Shown here piece by piece: positions 35,934 through 48,500 of a DNA stretch of 64,000 nt. The DNA lies in the NCBI GenBank assembly GCA_033439255.1, contig CM065890.1:1488001-1552000 (forward strand). The letters run 5' to 3'. The notes beneath the pieces were generated by a model that was not told where the DNA came from, searched no databases, and saw only the letters and a program-made list of their open reading frames with translations. Source of the DNA: Hericium rajendrae. Taxonomy: Eukaryota; Basidiomycota; Agaricomycetes; Russulales; Hericiaceae. The translations under genes and the position numbers were made by a program. Each line of letters starts with the position of its first letter. Within the stretch, counting starts at the first letter, position 1.

Positions 35934-36664
35934 GTTTGCGTGAGGGTCTAGAGGCAGGAAAGTGGATGAAAAAGAGGTTCGGTCTTTATTGAAAAGGCTG
36001 GATCAAGGCTGGATCCCTCAGAGTGCGCGATAAGATCGTTCCTTGCGTACATCCTTGGCTTATTACGAGTTGCCCAGTTTCGCCGACGGAGGGCCGATAC
36101 AAGCGATGACGATATTTCCCAGCCAACTGACCTTCTGAACAATTTTCTAAAGCACTGACCGCATGCGTCAAGCAACGGAGGCGTTCCATCGGGATGGAAC
36201 GGTGGACACCTGTGGACACTTCGAAGTTCGAGACTGCACGACTTGAAGACCGCAGCCACCACGTGGTAGATGTCAAAGGGCACTCAGAAAGACCAATAGC
36301 GTTTAGAGAAGGCATGATATACCATGGTGGTGTCCATTGCGACTGCGGCTTTCATTATCGCTGTCGCCAACGCGACGTGAAGATAAGCGCGCTTGCCCCG
36401 GTGCCGACGACCGGCGCTTGCCGACCCGCGATCCCGCCAACGTGACCGAGCGCGTGAGGCCGACGCGTCTCTCGAGCTTGCAGATAAGCTCCGGCCGCCC
36501 GCATAGCATGTCTTTCATTTACTTCACAGTTTCTAGCGATTTGTGACAAGTTGTGCCGATACCTTTCTTCTAACTGCACTCACGCAATATTCACAGCTTG
36601 TTGACTGGCGGCCTCCCTTCAGCTCATCGCTTCGAATGTGTTGACACTGCTATCGACGTCCAGC
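35934..36664. promoter_or_regulatory. Divergent promoter between the Kv-beta-like AKR and DHTKD1
   Basis: 731 bases with open frames on both strands but no recognisable domain. An ACGCGT occurs near 36461, about 200 bases upstream of the DHTKD1 start. No TATA box I would defend. Confidence 0.35.
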
Positions 36665-39600
36665 ATGCTAATACCACATTCGCGCGCTGTTCTTCCAATA
36701 CGGTCGAACGCGAAGAGGATCGCATGCATTCTGCACCGCAGGCTATACCACGACGAGTCTTTTGGATTCCGCAAGCCTCGCGACTTTGCTTTGCCTGATT
36801 GTGCGTGTTCTGGTTGATACTCTTATCAACACTGTTGACACGCGGCCATCGCAGATTCTCCCGCCCAGCTTCAGAACCGGATAGACAATGCACCTCTCAT
36901 GCGCTATGCCGACTCTCTGCGTACACATGGCCACCGAGCTGCCCGCATAGACCCACTTGACCTGCTCCAGCGCGAAGAAGTCGCCGCGCTCGACCCAACA
37001 CGCTACGGCCTGGTCGACATGTCCAGAAATATAACGTCAATGGCATCATATGGACCAAACCTGTCGGCAGCAGCGATGCGGACACAGATGAGTATTGGAC
37101 GTTGTCCCAGATCATCAACCACCTGCGCGCTGTCTATGTTGGACGCATCGCGTACGAATATATGCATTCGCCGTCCAAGACAGAACGCCTGTGGTTTTCA
37201 CACATGCTGGAGTCGCTCGAGCCGGCCACGACAGTGCTTGACGATAAAGGAAGGCGCACATCCATAGGTTGCTAGCAGAGAGCGAGACGTTCGACCAGTT
37301 CCTGCAGCTGAAGTTCCCGAATTTGAAGCGTTATGGACTCGAAGGCGGGGAATCGATGATACCCGCACGTTGGATACGCTTTTCGGGTCTCTGCTCAAGG
37401 TCGGTGGTCCTCTGCACTGCCTCGATGCGCCATTAAATTATGTTGCGTTTGTAGCTGGAGTGCGGCACATTGTCATGGGCATGCCTCATCGGGCCGGTTG
37501 AACCTTTTGACTGGCCTCCTGGATTACTCTCCCGCGGCCCTGTTCCACAAGATCAAGGGTGGATCTGAGATTCCTGAAGAGCTCAGTGCAGGGGCGATGT
37601 TATCAGTCATCTATGTTAGTGGCTTTTCCATACGTGTGGTCTTTTCTCACTCATTTTTCAATTTCTCAGTCGCATCTCCGAGTCTAGAATATGAAGGAGC
37701 TGAGCCCATCAAGATCTCATTGTTGCCGAATCCATCGCATCTGGAAGCTGTCAATCCTGTCGCACTTGGCAAGACTCGTGCAAAGCAGTACTCGTTTTGA
37801 AGGTATCACCGGATGACTGCATGCTCGGCGACAAGGCGATGTGCGTGCAGCTGCACGGCGATGCCAGCTTTACTGGCCAAGGTGTGGTAATGGAAGGTCT
37901 CGGTCTCAGTACGTGCATACTCACTCCGTTAGCGAACATCTCACGATAATCAAACTGCCAGGCAATCTGCCACATTTCACGAGTGGCGGAAGCGTTCATA
38001 TCGTGGTCAAGTACGTTTGATCGTCTTCTTATGGCAGTTGTTCTGATCCGTTATCTTTGTGCAGTAATAAGTCAGGATCCTTTCCTAAACGAATTTAGTG
38101 CAGCCATGTCCTAACGTTGCTGACAGCATCGGTTATACAACGCCGGCTTCGAGCGCACGTTCTTCGCTCTATTGCTCTGATATCGGGAAGATGATCAATG
38201 CGCCTGTTCTGCATGTCAATGGCGATTACCCAGAGGGTAAAGCCGTCACCTGGCTGTGCAAGAGTATCACTCATGCCGAATCCAGACGTCGCGCGTGCTG
38301 TGGAAATCGCCTTCAAATACAGGAATTATTTCCGCAAGGTGTGTTGCTCTATCAAACCACTTCATGAACAATATCATTATTGAACGTGAATTGACAGGAT
38401 GTCATCATCGACCTGCTCGTATATCGCCGCTGGTAAGTCGAGAGACTCCGTGGCAGCACACAGCGCCTGACTTTTACAGGGGACACAACGAGCTCGACGA
38501 GCCCGCCTTCACCCAACCGCTTATGTACGACACCATCCGGTCCCGCAAATCCGTCCCAACACTCTACGAGGAGACCCTCATCGTGCGCAATCCTTCTCCA
38601 TCCAATCACACTGTTCCCTCATTTCCTCCACAGGCCAACGAAGTGATCACCGAGGCATCGGCGCACGCCGTCCGCGCGGAGCACAAAGCCCAGCTCGAGG
38701 CGCAGCTCGCCGCGTCCGCGTCGCACGTCCCCACCGCGCAAATGCTGCGCGAGCAGTGGAGCGGGCTGGTGTGGCCCGGCAGCACGCAGGCCGTGCGCGA
38801 TCCGGCGACGGGCGTCGAGCGCGGCGTGCTGGAACGCGTTGCCCGCGCAGCGTGACGCTACCGGATGGGATTTGTGTGTTTCCATTTCTTGCTTTGTGGG
38901 TGGATGAGATGGGCTGAATAGGGCGCGGGTATAGGAGATCCATTCGAGGCTGCAGAGGCATGTGAAGCACCGTTTACAGGGCGTCGAGGCCGGGAAGGGC
39001 TTGGATTGGGCCACTGCCGAGGTCCGTTGCATGTTCGCTCCGTGCAGAAGTTGGGTTGAAGGCTGAGACGTGCTTCAGGCGATGGCGTTTGGCTCGCTGA
39101 TGCTCGAGGGATGCGACGTACGGATCTCAGGTCAAGATGTTGGGCGAGGAACATTCAGCCAGAGGTAGACACCTGCCCATGAGGACTGGTCTCATGCTGC
39201 AGTGCTAAACGACTCCGGCAGGCACGCCATGTTCGTGGACCAGAAATCGAGGCGGTCGTTGTCCGCTCAATGCTGAGCTGCAATCCAAGGGCAGGCTCGA
39301 GCTCGCCAACAGTGCGTCCACGTCCATTTTATCATCATATGCGCATGCTGACGCGCTTTTCCAGGCTCGCTGAGTGAAATGGCAGTCATGGGCGTCAGTC
39401 ATTTTAAGGGATCGTATATGCCATTTTGGATGAACTGACGGGCATGTTCGCACGTTCATCACAGTTCGAGTTCGGCGTCAGCTGGGAGCGCCCAAACATG
39501 CTCCCGATCTGGGAGGCCCAGGTATTTGGTCTTTCGCTTGTCCGATTCGCACATTGCGTCATGCTCATTGTCATGCGGGGCAGTTCGGCGATTTCTTCAA

Positions 39601-40589
39601 CGGGGCGCAGGTGAGCTGTCAGCTCGCCGTTTCGGGAGTTGGGGAGGCTGATAACGAATGTACAGGTCATCATTGACACGTTCATATCATCTGCTGAGAG
39701 TACGTGGCGTGCGTTCGGTCGTGGTAGAAGCTGACCTGTGCGCATACAGCCAAGTGGTTGAAGCAGAGCGGCATTGTGCTGCTGCTTCCCCACGGACTCG
39801 ATGGCGCGGGCCCGGAGCATTCTTCGTCTCGTATTGAGCGGATGCTCCAGGTACATAGCCTTGATCATCTTCTCTGCAGTGTGACTGACCGATTTACCTC
39901 AAACAGCTCTCGGATGACCCTACGTCCCGAACGAATCTGGGGCCTCGGCGAACGTCAACATGCACGTCGTGTTTCCGACGACGCCGGCGCAGTATTTCCA
40001 CCTTCTGAGACGGCAGATCAAGCGCAACTTCCGCAAGCCCCTCATCATCGCCGCGCCGAAAGGCTTGCTCAGGCTCCCGGTGAGTTTTTCTGCACGTCGT
40101 TGGCAGTGCAGGTTGTTCATGCCCCGCAGGCCGCCTCGTCGCCCATCACCGAATTCGAGCCGTCCCTGAAGTTCAGACCTGTCATCGATGATCCGATTGA
40201 GAACCAGCAGACGCAGAACGCGTCGTGCTCGTGTCTGGGAAGCTGTTCTATGACCTTGCGAAGGAGCGTCAGGCCCGTGGCCTCGAAAAGCGCGTCGCGC
40301 TGGTTCGCGTCGAGGAGCTCGGCCCGTTCCCATTTGGCGAACTCGAGCGCGTGCTCGGGGGTACGCCAATGGTGCTGAGATACGGTGGGTGCAGGAGGAG
40401 CCGCGCAATCAGGGTGCGTATGCGCATGTGGCGCCCCGTTTGGGTTGGGTTCTGCGGAAGCTGGGGAGGGAGACAGACGCTGTGGAGTATGTGGGAAGGC
40501 GCAAGGCGCCGATGCCCGCGCCTGGGGTCGGGAAGGTGTATCGTGCAGAACAGGATGCGGTCGTGAGGGGGGCTTTCGAGGGGCTGTAA
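36665..40589 (+). CDS. DHTKD1: 2-oxoadipate dehydrogenase E1 component (DHTKD1-like), frame-interrupted
   Basis: Thiamine-diphosphate E1 enzyme of the mitochondrial matrix that decarboxylates 2-oxoadipate in lysine/tryptophan breakdown. The start [18 protein letters not shown] gives an arginine-rich presequence, then [20 protein letters not shown]. Conserved blocks in order: [172 protein letters not shown], and [20 protein letters not shown]. These fit DHTKD1 better than Kgd1/OGDH. At least seven one-base shifts are needed (for example near 37250, 37370, 37493, 37797 and 38265), usually a missing base. Either base errors are dense here or the gene is newly dead. Confidence 0.82.
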
Positions 40590-41188
40590 CCTTTGTCAAA
40601 CGGACTGCAGAATGGATTGTAATTTCAATTTTTCAGAGGAAAATCTCGCGGTGCGAAAAGTCTGTATTGGATCCAGTCAATATTGAAGGGTCTAGTTGGG
40701 TCCAGTGCATGAAAACTTCTATTCGGCCGAAGATTCTTGTCCTCCTCTTCTCCGCGTTTTGCACGATGAGTTGTTCATCACCGCAACACTTTGGCACAGT
40801 TCCCCCGGTCATGACATATCCGTCCATGTTCCAAAAGGCTGTTCCTTGCTGTTCGCAATCACTACGCCTTCCAAATAAGGAGCGAAACCGGGGTTCGCAC
40901 GGTTGATATATGCGCGAATCTGAGCCTGTGGACTCTTCCCCACCCGCCATCATGACCTTGTCCTCCTGCTCTGAGTATGCTTGCTAACCGCTCCTTATAA
41001 TCTCCAAAGGTGAGTTCATCATTGTTGACTTGGCTTTATCGGGTGCCTCACAGTCCTGATTTACAGCAGGCCTTACTTACCGCGACACCATTCAATCATC
41101 TTTGACGTGAGCTGTCTATCGCACGCCCCAGGCACATCGCGTATGCTCTGCACGCAGCATCGACCCCAGTGCTGTCTTCCCGCTCGAT
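40590..41188. other. Intergenic region, no supported gene
   Basis: About 600 bases between DHTKD1 and the next plus-strand gene. Open frames on both strands (40385-40953) lack recognisable domains. The CT-rich stretch just before 41189 fits a fungal 5' leader. Confidence 0.35.
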
Positions 41189-44100
41189 ATGACCACCAAA
41201 ACGCAGACCTCGCACTCTTCTTTCTTTCCCCGCATCGGCTTCAGGTCTGCATCCAAAGGCGCGCCGGCGCCACCACCCCCGCAGCAACTGCCCGACGACG
41301 ACGATGACTGGTTCACGCCCTACAACGGGCCCTATGAGATCCCGACCGACATGCAGCACCCGCACCCTGGCGACCGCGACAGCTGGGGTGCTGTCCTCAG
41401 TTCGGCTATGCAGAACGAGGATGTCCTGCCGGGTCCGGAGTACGAGCAGCGCGACGGCGGGCAGGGGCAGGGCGAGGGACGGGGAGGGTCGATACGAAGG
41501 AGGAAACACGCACGGCCGGGCTCGGGCTGCGTCGACCGTGTCGCGTCTGACCATGTCGTCAGGAATGGTCGACCCGCAGATGCAGGCACACAATCCTGGC
41601 TCGCCAAGCGCGCGCACGCCCCCTTGGCGCACGCCGCCCTCGAGCTCGAACCCGCAGGACGGCGGCGTCGGCGAGTCGCCAATGCCGCTGCAGCGGCACC
41701 AGAGCCCCAGCGCGCTGCCCAGTCCGCCCGCGAACCCGCCGAACCGCCTCAGCCTCGCCAGCTTCCTGACCTTCGGCCAATCTGCAAAGCGGCTTACGCT
41801 CTCGCGGACGGCGGAGAACTCGCCCGTCGACTATGACGGCAGCCAGCCCTCGACGCCCGCGACGGGCTCGTTACGGCGCCGGAAAAGCAAGCGCGGCCGC
41901 GCATTCACCGCCGAGCCGCTCACGCCCGAGGAGGACGACTACTACAACTCGTACTACTCCACGCTCATCTCGACGCCGAAGCCCGATACCCGTTTCACGC
42001 GCAGCACCGATCCTCCAGACGCGCCTCGTTCTGCGCCACCGGCACGTTCTGGACACCCGTACGCATATACCCCGTCTACGCCTTCTATCCCCGCTGCCCC
42101 CATCGTCACCGTCTCCGCGTCGTACAAAGGCAAAGGTGTTGACCGCGCCTTCCAGTACCCGCGCCCGCCGCCCGTCAACACGCTCAGCCCCAGCGGGAAC
42201 GTAAAGCCGTCCATGCGCAATTCCATCCTCAAGGCCATATCGACGCCGAACCTCCGCGCCTTCGCGACGTCGCCTTCCGGCTCGAAGGCCGCCGGGTCGA
42301 CCGCGTCGCGTCCGAAGCAGCGCTGGCTGTCCCCGAGACATGGTGCGATGCGCTGCTCTTCCCGCGCCCGCGCTTCGCAATGCGCATCGACGAGTCGAAT
42401 GGCCATTTGCGGTCGGACCGCATTGTGAGCCCGCCCGGGAGTCCGATCATCGCGTGGGCGGCGAAGCAGGGGGACGCGGACGGCGTGCCGACGTGGAGGG
42501 ACGACCGCATCACGGATACGTTTACGCTGTCGGGCCGCCCGTCGTTGAGCGGGAGCAGCCCGGGACGCATCTTTCTGCCTAAGTCCAGGTCTGCGATAAA
42601 TCTGTCGACGATCGTCGTCTGAAGCGGGATCGTCGCGCAGTCCGCCGACTGCGACGCCGATGTTTTTGGAGCCGAGAGCGGTGGATGGGATGTCGGGACA
42701 GAGGGATCGGCCTCGAAGTTTTGCGCATGACGATCTGTCGTTGCCGTCGCCCGTCCCTTCGCTAGCCAAGTAAGGGTTTCTTTCTCTCCCGTATCGTTTC
42801 AATATCTTATCCCGTCTTCCGCAGGGTCCTCGAGGCCGCAGAAAATCTGGAACGCGAGCGCAAGGCTTGGAAATCCCAGGCCTCTACCTCGTTCCAGAAC
42901 AAGTTCTCGCGCTCCATGTCCCGCGCCCGCTCCAAGTCCGTCGGCAATGCGCGCGCGCGCCTGAAGAGCCGCAGCACAGTGTCGGCAACATCGACTTCCT
43001 CGCCGCGCGCACCTTCCTCGGCAGCCAGGCCATCGCGCCCAAGGTGCACGTTCGTCCGGCCACGTCCACGGGCTCCGCCTCGACCGGCACACATTCGCGC
43101 ACGCACTCGCGCAAGTCGACCAAGTCGCATGCGCAGTCGAACTCGATGTCTACGTCGTCGCGCTCGCATCCTCGCACGCACTCTCGCAACGAGTCGTGGG
43201 GCAAGTCTGCGCTGCGCACCGCTACGCACATGTGTATTCCGGACGCGGAGCGTTTGAGCCCCAACCTGAACGAGGAGCCGAAGACGCAGTTCGACAGTTC
43301 GCTGCGTGCGGGTGAGACGAAGGTCTTGCGGCTCGAGGACCAGATATTGAGCGAGCGGCGGAGGGAGGACCCCAGCGTGCTTTCTCCTTCCTCGGCGTTG
43401 GCAATGACGAGTGGACTGTTGAGCCAGGGTCTCATAGTACCGTCGCCCACGCCATCCGGGTTGACGGTAAGCACAGAAAATGGTGTTGCAGTGGGCATCG
43501 CGCTCTCTTCGCCACCACCCTCGGATGACCACTCTCAGCAAATCAGCATGCCGAGTCATCCGTACGCGCAGGGCGGCTTCTCCAGCTCTAACTACATGCC
43601 CCATCACGAGCACCAGCGGTCCACGGCCACCACGTCGACGCAGTACCGGGGATCGGATTACGCGGGTCCGCACCCGTCATCGCCGCACGTCACGATGCAG
43701 CCCGTGGCCAACGACGTCGCGAGCCGGCATCGGCTTCCACCGCACGCGATCCTCCATCCGTACGCGCAGGCTTCGCACGCGTACCAGTCGGGGCTGTTTG
43801 AACAGGGCGAGTCGCAGCCGGACCCGGCGGCCGAGTCTGTGCCGCGAGCGCGGCGCACTTGCAGTCGGGTGGGCGGATGGGGCACGCGTATGCGACTGGG
43901 GACAGGTACAGCGGCGGCCCGCTCGGGCTGGACGATGCGCTCGCGTATGCTCTGCGTCGCGTGGGGAAGCGTCGACAGCGGGCTGGGCGCAAGCGTGGAG
44001 CATGCGAGCCCGACTTATTTAAACGCGCTTTCGCTCGCCACGTCGCCGCCCGCCCGTCCATCCGCTGCGCATGCCTCCTCGTCGGGCAACACGCAGCAAA

Positions 44101-45239
44101 CGAACCATACTGTCCCGTCGACACCACCAAGCCGCCTGAACCCACCGTTCTTCCGGAACCCGTCGTCCACCGCTGCCACCGCCGGCACGAGCCCCTCGCC
44201 CGGCGTCACGTCGCGCAGCTCGTCGCCGCAGCCATCCCTGCACGCGTTCAGCACCTCGGAGGACCTCGACCGCTACCGCGACCTGTTCTACAAGCCCGGC
44301 CGCACGCCGTCCGATGGGCTCAAGCGCGATATGTCCGCGATGACGCGCGAGTCGAGCGGCGTGCCCGTGGACGTCGGATCGCGCAGCAGCCGCGCGGGCA
44401 GCGGGTTCACGACGCTCGCGCGGCAGCTGACGGAGGAGCTCGAGAACATGCCGTTCGAGGGCCCCGCGGACGAGATGTGGGGGCGGCGGTACGGCGGGCT
44501 GCGCGGCGAGCGGCCGGCGGAGAGCGCGCCGAATCCGAATGTGGTGCTGGCCGTGGCGGCGCAGGACGGTGCGGGGGAGGCGACGCTGCCGCTGCGGTTG
44601 CATCGGGAGGCGAGCCAGCAGGTTCCGGACACGCCGCGGATCAGTTTTCCGGAGGATGTGGAGTCGTCGCGGGCGTCGTCTTTTTTGGAGAGGTCGCCTG
44701 TTGATAGTAGCGTTGGGCATGGCGGTGAGTGTTTCTTTCTCGTGGGTGATGCTTGGATTTTGTTAATGAGCTCTTGCAGAAGTTCTTCGTCTGGGTATAG
44801 TTGAAGCTGTTTCGACTCCTGCTGCAGAGACGGCTGATCACCGGTTCTCTGGCCATGTCTCCCTTGTCGATGATGGTGTTCGCGACAGCGAAGACGCCAT
44901 CCGAGCGAGTGACGTGACTCGCGCGAACCGAATCATCTCGCAGACGTCGAGTCTTGGTCCCCCGGTGCCTCTCACAGCAACCGACCACACACGCTCCAGC
45001 TACATGACCACCAGCACTGGCTCCCGCATGTCCGGTCTTTCCGACTTCCCCGTGCCTCCCGACCAGCTGGTCGCCACGCCCGCGCAGGTCTCGTTGCTGA
45101 ACAGTTATTTCGGCGAGGTATCCCAGCCCAGTTGCCTCAGCCCCGCCCGGTTCTGGAACCAGGCGACAAAGCGTCGCCCGCTAGATCTCCCTATCGCACC
45201 ACGTTCGGTAGCATAGGCGACCTTACCCAACCCCATTGA
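41189..45239 (+). CDS. Large low-complexity protein of unknown function
   Basis: I do not recognise this gene. It starts MTTKTQTSHSSFFPRIGFRS at 41189, followed by an acidic and aromatic segment (LPDDDDDWFTPYNGPYEIPT), then long stretches rich in Ser, Pro, Arg and Thr (PSSSNPQDGGVGESPMPLQR, LASFLTFGQSAKRLTLSRTA). A more ordered stretch, PRPRFAMRIDESNGHLRSDR to GRIFLPKSRSAINLSTIVV, may be a small domain. A coiled-coil-like VLEAAENLERERKAWKSQAS follows, then THSRTHSRKSTKSH-type Ser/His/Arg runs. The proposed end is SPYRTTFGSIGDLTQPH at 45239. Coding-like stretches change frame about six times (near 41480, 42330, 42600, 42870, 43850, 45130), part introns, part probable base errors. Disorder and many SP/TP sites suggest a phosphorylated scaffold, which is inference only. 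Confidence 0.55.
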
Positions 45240-45545
45240 TGCCCCCTTCTTCCATCGCACCCCATCGTTGTTGTTGTTGCACATTTCTTTTTCTCTTCCC
45301 TCTCTTACTACCTCGCACTTGTCGCGCTTGTTTTCGAGGCTGCACATTATTCCTAGATCTTGTTTATTGAACCAGCACAGTTACATCATAAAGTTTATTC
45401 ATTTACGTATAGCGTGGTTGACAGAATTGACAGAGACCGCAGTTGAATGGTATTCTAAGGCTACAAGATGACAGCAAATCGACAGCAACGAAGAGAAGAG
45501 CGAAACAGATATAGATAGGATATGCAGGACGAGCGTTGAGCGTAC
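45240..45545. other. Convergent intergenic region before SMC1
   Basis: 306 bases between two convergent genes, T/C-rich on the plus strand (TTTCTCTTCCCTCTCTT near 45290). It presumably holds both 3' UTRs. No gene seen. Confidence 0.4.
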
Positions 45546-48500
45546 TCATTCGTCGTATTGAGTGAGCTGGGGAAAGACTTGTTAGTCTAGGCCGGATGCA
45601 GAGAATGTGCGCGTATCTCACATCCAGCGTCAATGTCCGTGAACTGTTGACGTCTTGATCGCGATAGATGCCAACGAGCGAGTGGCCGCGTTCATATAGG
45701 GAGCCCTTGAGGCTGATGACGACGAACTGGAACGTATCGGATGCTTGGGATCGAATATAGTTTGCGACTTTGGCCACGTTCGTGTTGTCGAGAGCGGCGT
45801 CAACTTCATCCAGCACGAAGAAAGGACTTGGCTGGTAACTGCAAGGCACCACTTCAATTGGCTGCAGAAACCACGTTAAGATGTGGACGGACCTGTGAAT
45901 GGCGAATAAAAGCGCCAAGGCTGCGACTGTTTTCTCGCCACCAGACAGTTGCTCCATGTCTCTGAAGCGTTTCATAGGAGGCATGGCATGATACTTGATA
46001 CCACTAGCATACGGTTCCTTTGATAAACTTGTCAGCGAATTGCTTCGTGGCATAGCGAATAAAATTAAAGAGACATGCCTCATTGTCCTCCAAACTGAGA
46101 TAGGCAACACCACCCATCGGCGCAGCCTTGCCCTTCGTCAGATCCTTATACACTTGATCTATCCGTTCAGAAATATGATTGTAGGCATTGATGAACAAGT
46201 CGGTTCTGTGAAAAGAGCGGTAAGGAATTTGTTGGAGATCAATGGTGTAATACTTACCTTCTCTTTTTGACATCGTTGAATGCATCTCTCGCATTTTTGG
46301 AGTCTTTGCGGGCTTTATCGGCTTCTTTCTCCGTCTCCGCCAGCTTCGCCTCAACGTCATCAAGTCTAAAACCATCTCAATAATAAAGTTGAGCAGAAAT
46401 AGGCCTGGGCATACCGATCAATAGCCTTGAGATTCGGTGCCATCCGCTCGATGTCTTCGTTCAGCTTCTTAAGAGATGCCTCATATTCGGCCAGTGTTTC
46501 ACCGGCTGTATCCTTGTGAGGAACGAGCGTTAGTCTCAAGCAGTCTTACGACAGAACATCGGCTCACCTCGCGTTCGTCATCATCCAGGTCGCCGAAGTC
46601 AACCTCGATATCGAAATCTGGAACTGTCTTGGGACGCTGCGTGGCATTTTCATCTTGGTCCACGTCCATTGCAACCTCTTCACGTAGGTTTTCTTCCATG
46701 GGTACGTCTTTGAGGCTCCCTTCAATCATGGGCAATTCAATTTCTTCGAGCCGGCATTTGCGATAGAGACTCGAGCGCTCGAGGCCCAACTTCTCAATTT
46801 CATCATTCTGCCAATGTCTGGAATCAGCGATAGGAAATCAAACTGGTGTCATTAGTAGGCTCACCTTGAGACTGATTTCTTTCAGTGCCTGGTCAAGGAC
46901 TTTGCTGGCCTTCAAAGCCGTCTTTTCACTCGATCCACCTCTTTATTTCTCTCTTCAAGAACTTCGTTAAGCTCCTTCAGCTCCTCCTGCAACGCGTTGA
47001 TGTCTTCTTCCATCTCATCGAGCTCGGCTTGTGTCTTGGTCTTTGTCTCAGCCAGTCGCCTCAAATTGGCTTCTTCCGCAGTGACGGTACTGTCGAGGAC
47101 GGCCAGGCGCTCGCGAATGGCCTTCAATTGCTGCTCTTCAAATTGCGACCTGGAGAAATTCTCTGATAAGAGAAAGAACAAACGGTTCAAAGGAAATGTC
47201 ATACTGATGTGTGAGACGTGCGATCTGTGTGTCGAACCGTAATCGCGAGTCGCTTTCCTCCTGAGCTACCTTCAACTGCCGCTCTTCGTACTCACGGATA
47301 TTCTGCACGCCGATGCGCTGGCAGAAGTCGGCAAAGATACCATCTTCTGCATCGTGGACCACGGATGCGAGTCTTGGATGTTCTCACGAATCTTGTTCAG
47401 CGCTTTCTCCGCCTAACAGAAATCGGTTGTCGAGCACGTTAGGTGAATCTTAACGGAAGATAACGATAACAATTAACCTTCGAGCGCTGCGGCTTGTTTT
47501 CTTTGAGTGTCCTCTCGACATGCTTCAGCTCGTCTTTCAGCCCGTTCACTCGCAGTTTCGAAGCGCTCTAAAAGAGAGGTCGGACGCTTGAGAAAATAAG
47601 ACCATCGGGAGGGATTATATGCGCACCAGATCGTCTTTCGTGATGTTTAATGACGACTCCAAACGAGCGATCTCGAAATCAAATCCTCATCTGCGCGAGT
47701 GAGAGGCTTCGTCTTGGTCAAATCCGACATCTGAGCGAGCAGAGTGGCTCTGACGCGATGGAGGCCTGCAAAATGCGCGTCAAAAGAAAGCCCAAAGTCG
47801 GACTTGGTTGGCATACCCTGCACATCCTTTTCCTCCCACTTCTTGTTATTATCATGGGAGCTCCGTCCTCCTGTGATCAGACCACTCTTGTGGATAATCG
47901 TTCCCTCCAATGTAACCGCTGGGTTCATCAGTTACATAAGATAGCTGAACCCGGCAGGAGATCCGCACATACCTTTGACCTCTTGTCCCTTCTCGTAGCA
48001 CACGTATCTCGCAACATCCATGGTATCGCACACAAGCGCATTTCCACAAGCATGCTGGATGGCACGCTCGACGGCGGTCTCGTACTGAATGACATCGAGT
48101 GCCAAGCGGGCACCTTTGGCGAAGGCGCGGAACTTGTCGTTGATGGGCTTCACCTGGATGGTGTCCAAGGGAATGAAGGTGGCTTGTCCTGCCCGTTGAT
48201 TGCGCATATACTATGCATGGAAAGTGACAACACGTCAAGATACATGCCAAGACAGACGCGTGTGGGACAGACCTCAATGCAATCGATGGCAGTCTTCTCT
48301 TCGTCGACGACAATGGCATCAACGTTCCTTCCAAAGACAACAGAGATTGCCGTCTCGTACTTGCGTTGAGTCGGTTTACACAGGTCAATCATACGGCCCC
48401 GCACACCTGTCGGGGGTCAACGCTGGACCCGCAGAATCAAACAAGGGGGAGATTACCAGGGAAGATTCGTTGCAAATTGGACAGAGTTTCCTTGAACTTT

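Noticed and set aside
42807-43673. Minus-strand open frame of 288 codons and other long frames at 41871-44720
   Set aside because: Arginine-rich shadows of the low-complexity plus-strand gene; no domains and no sensible splice sites.
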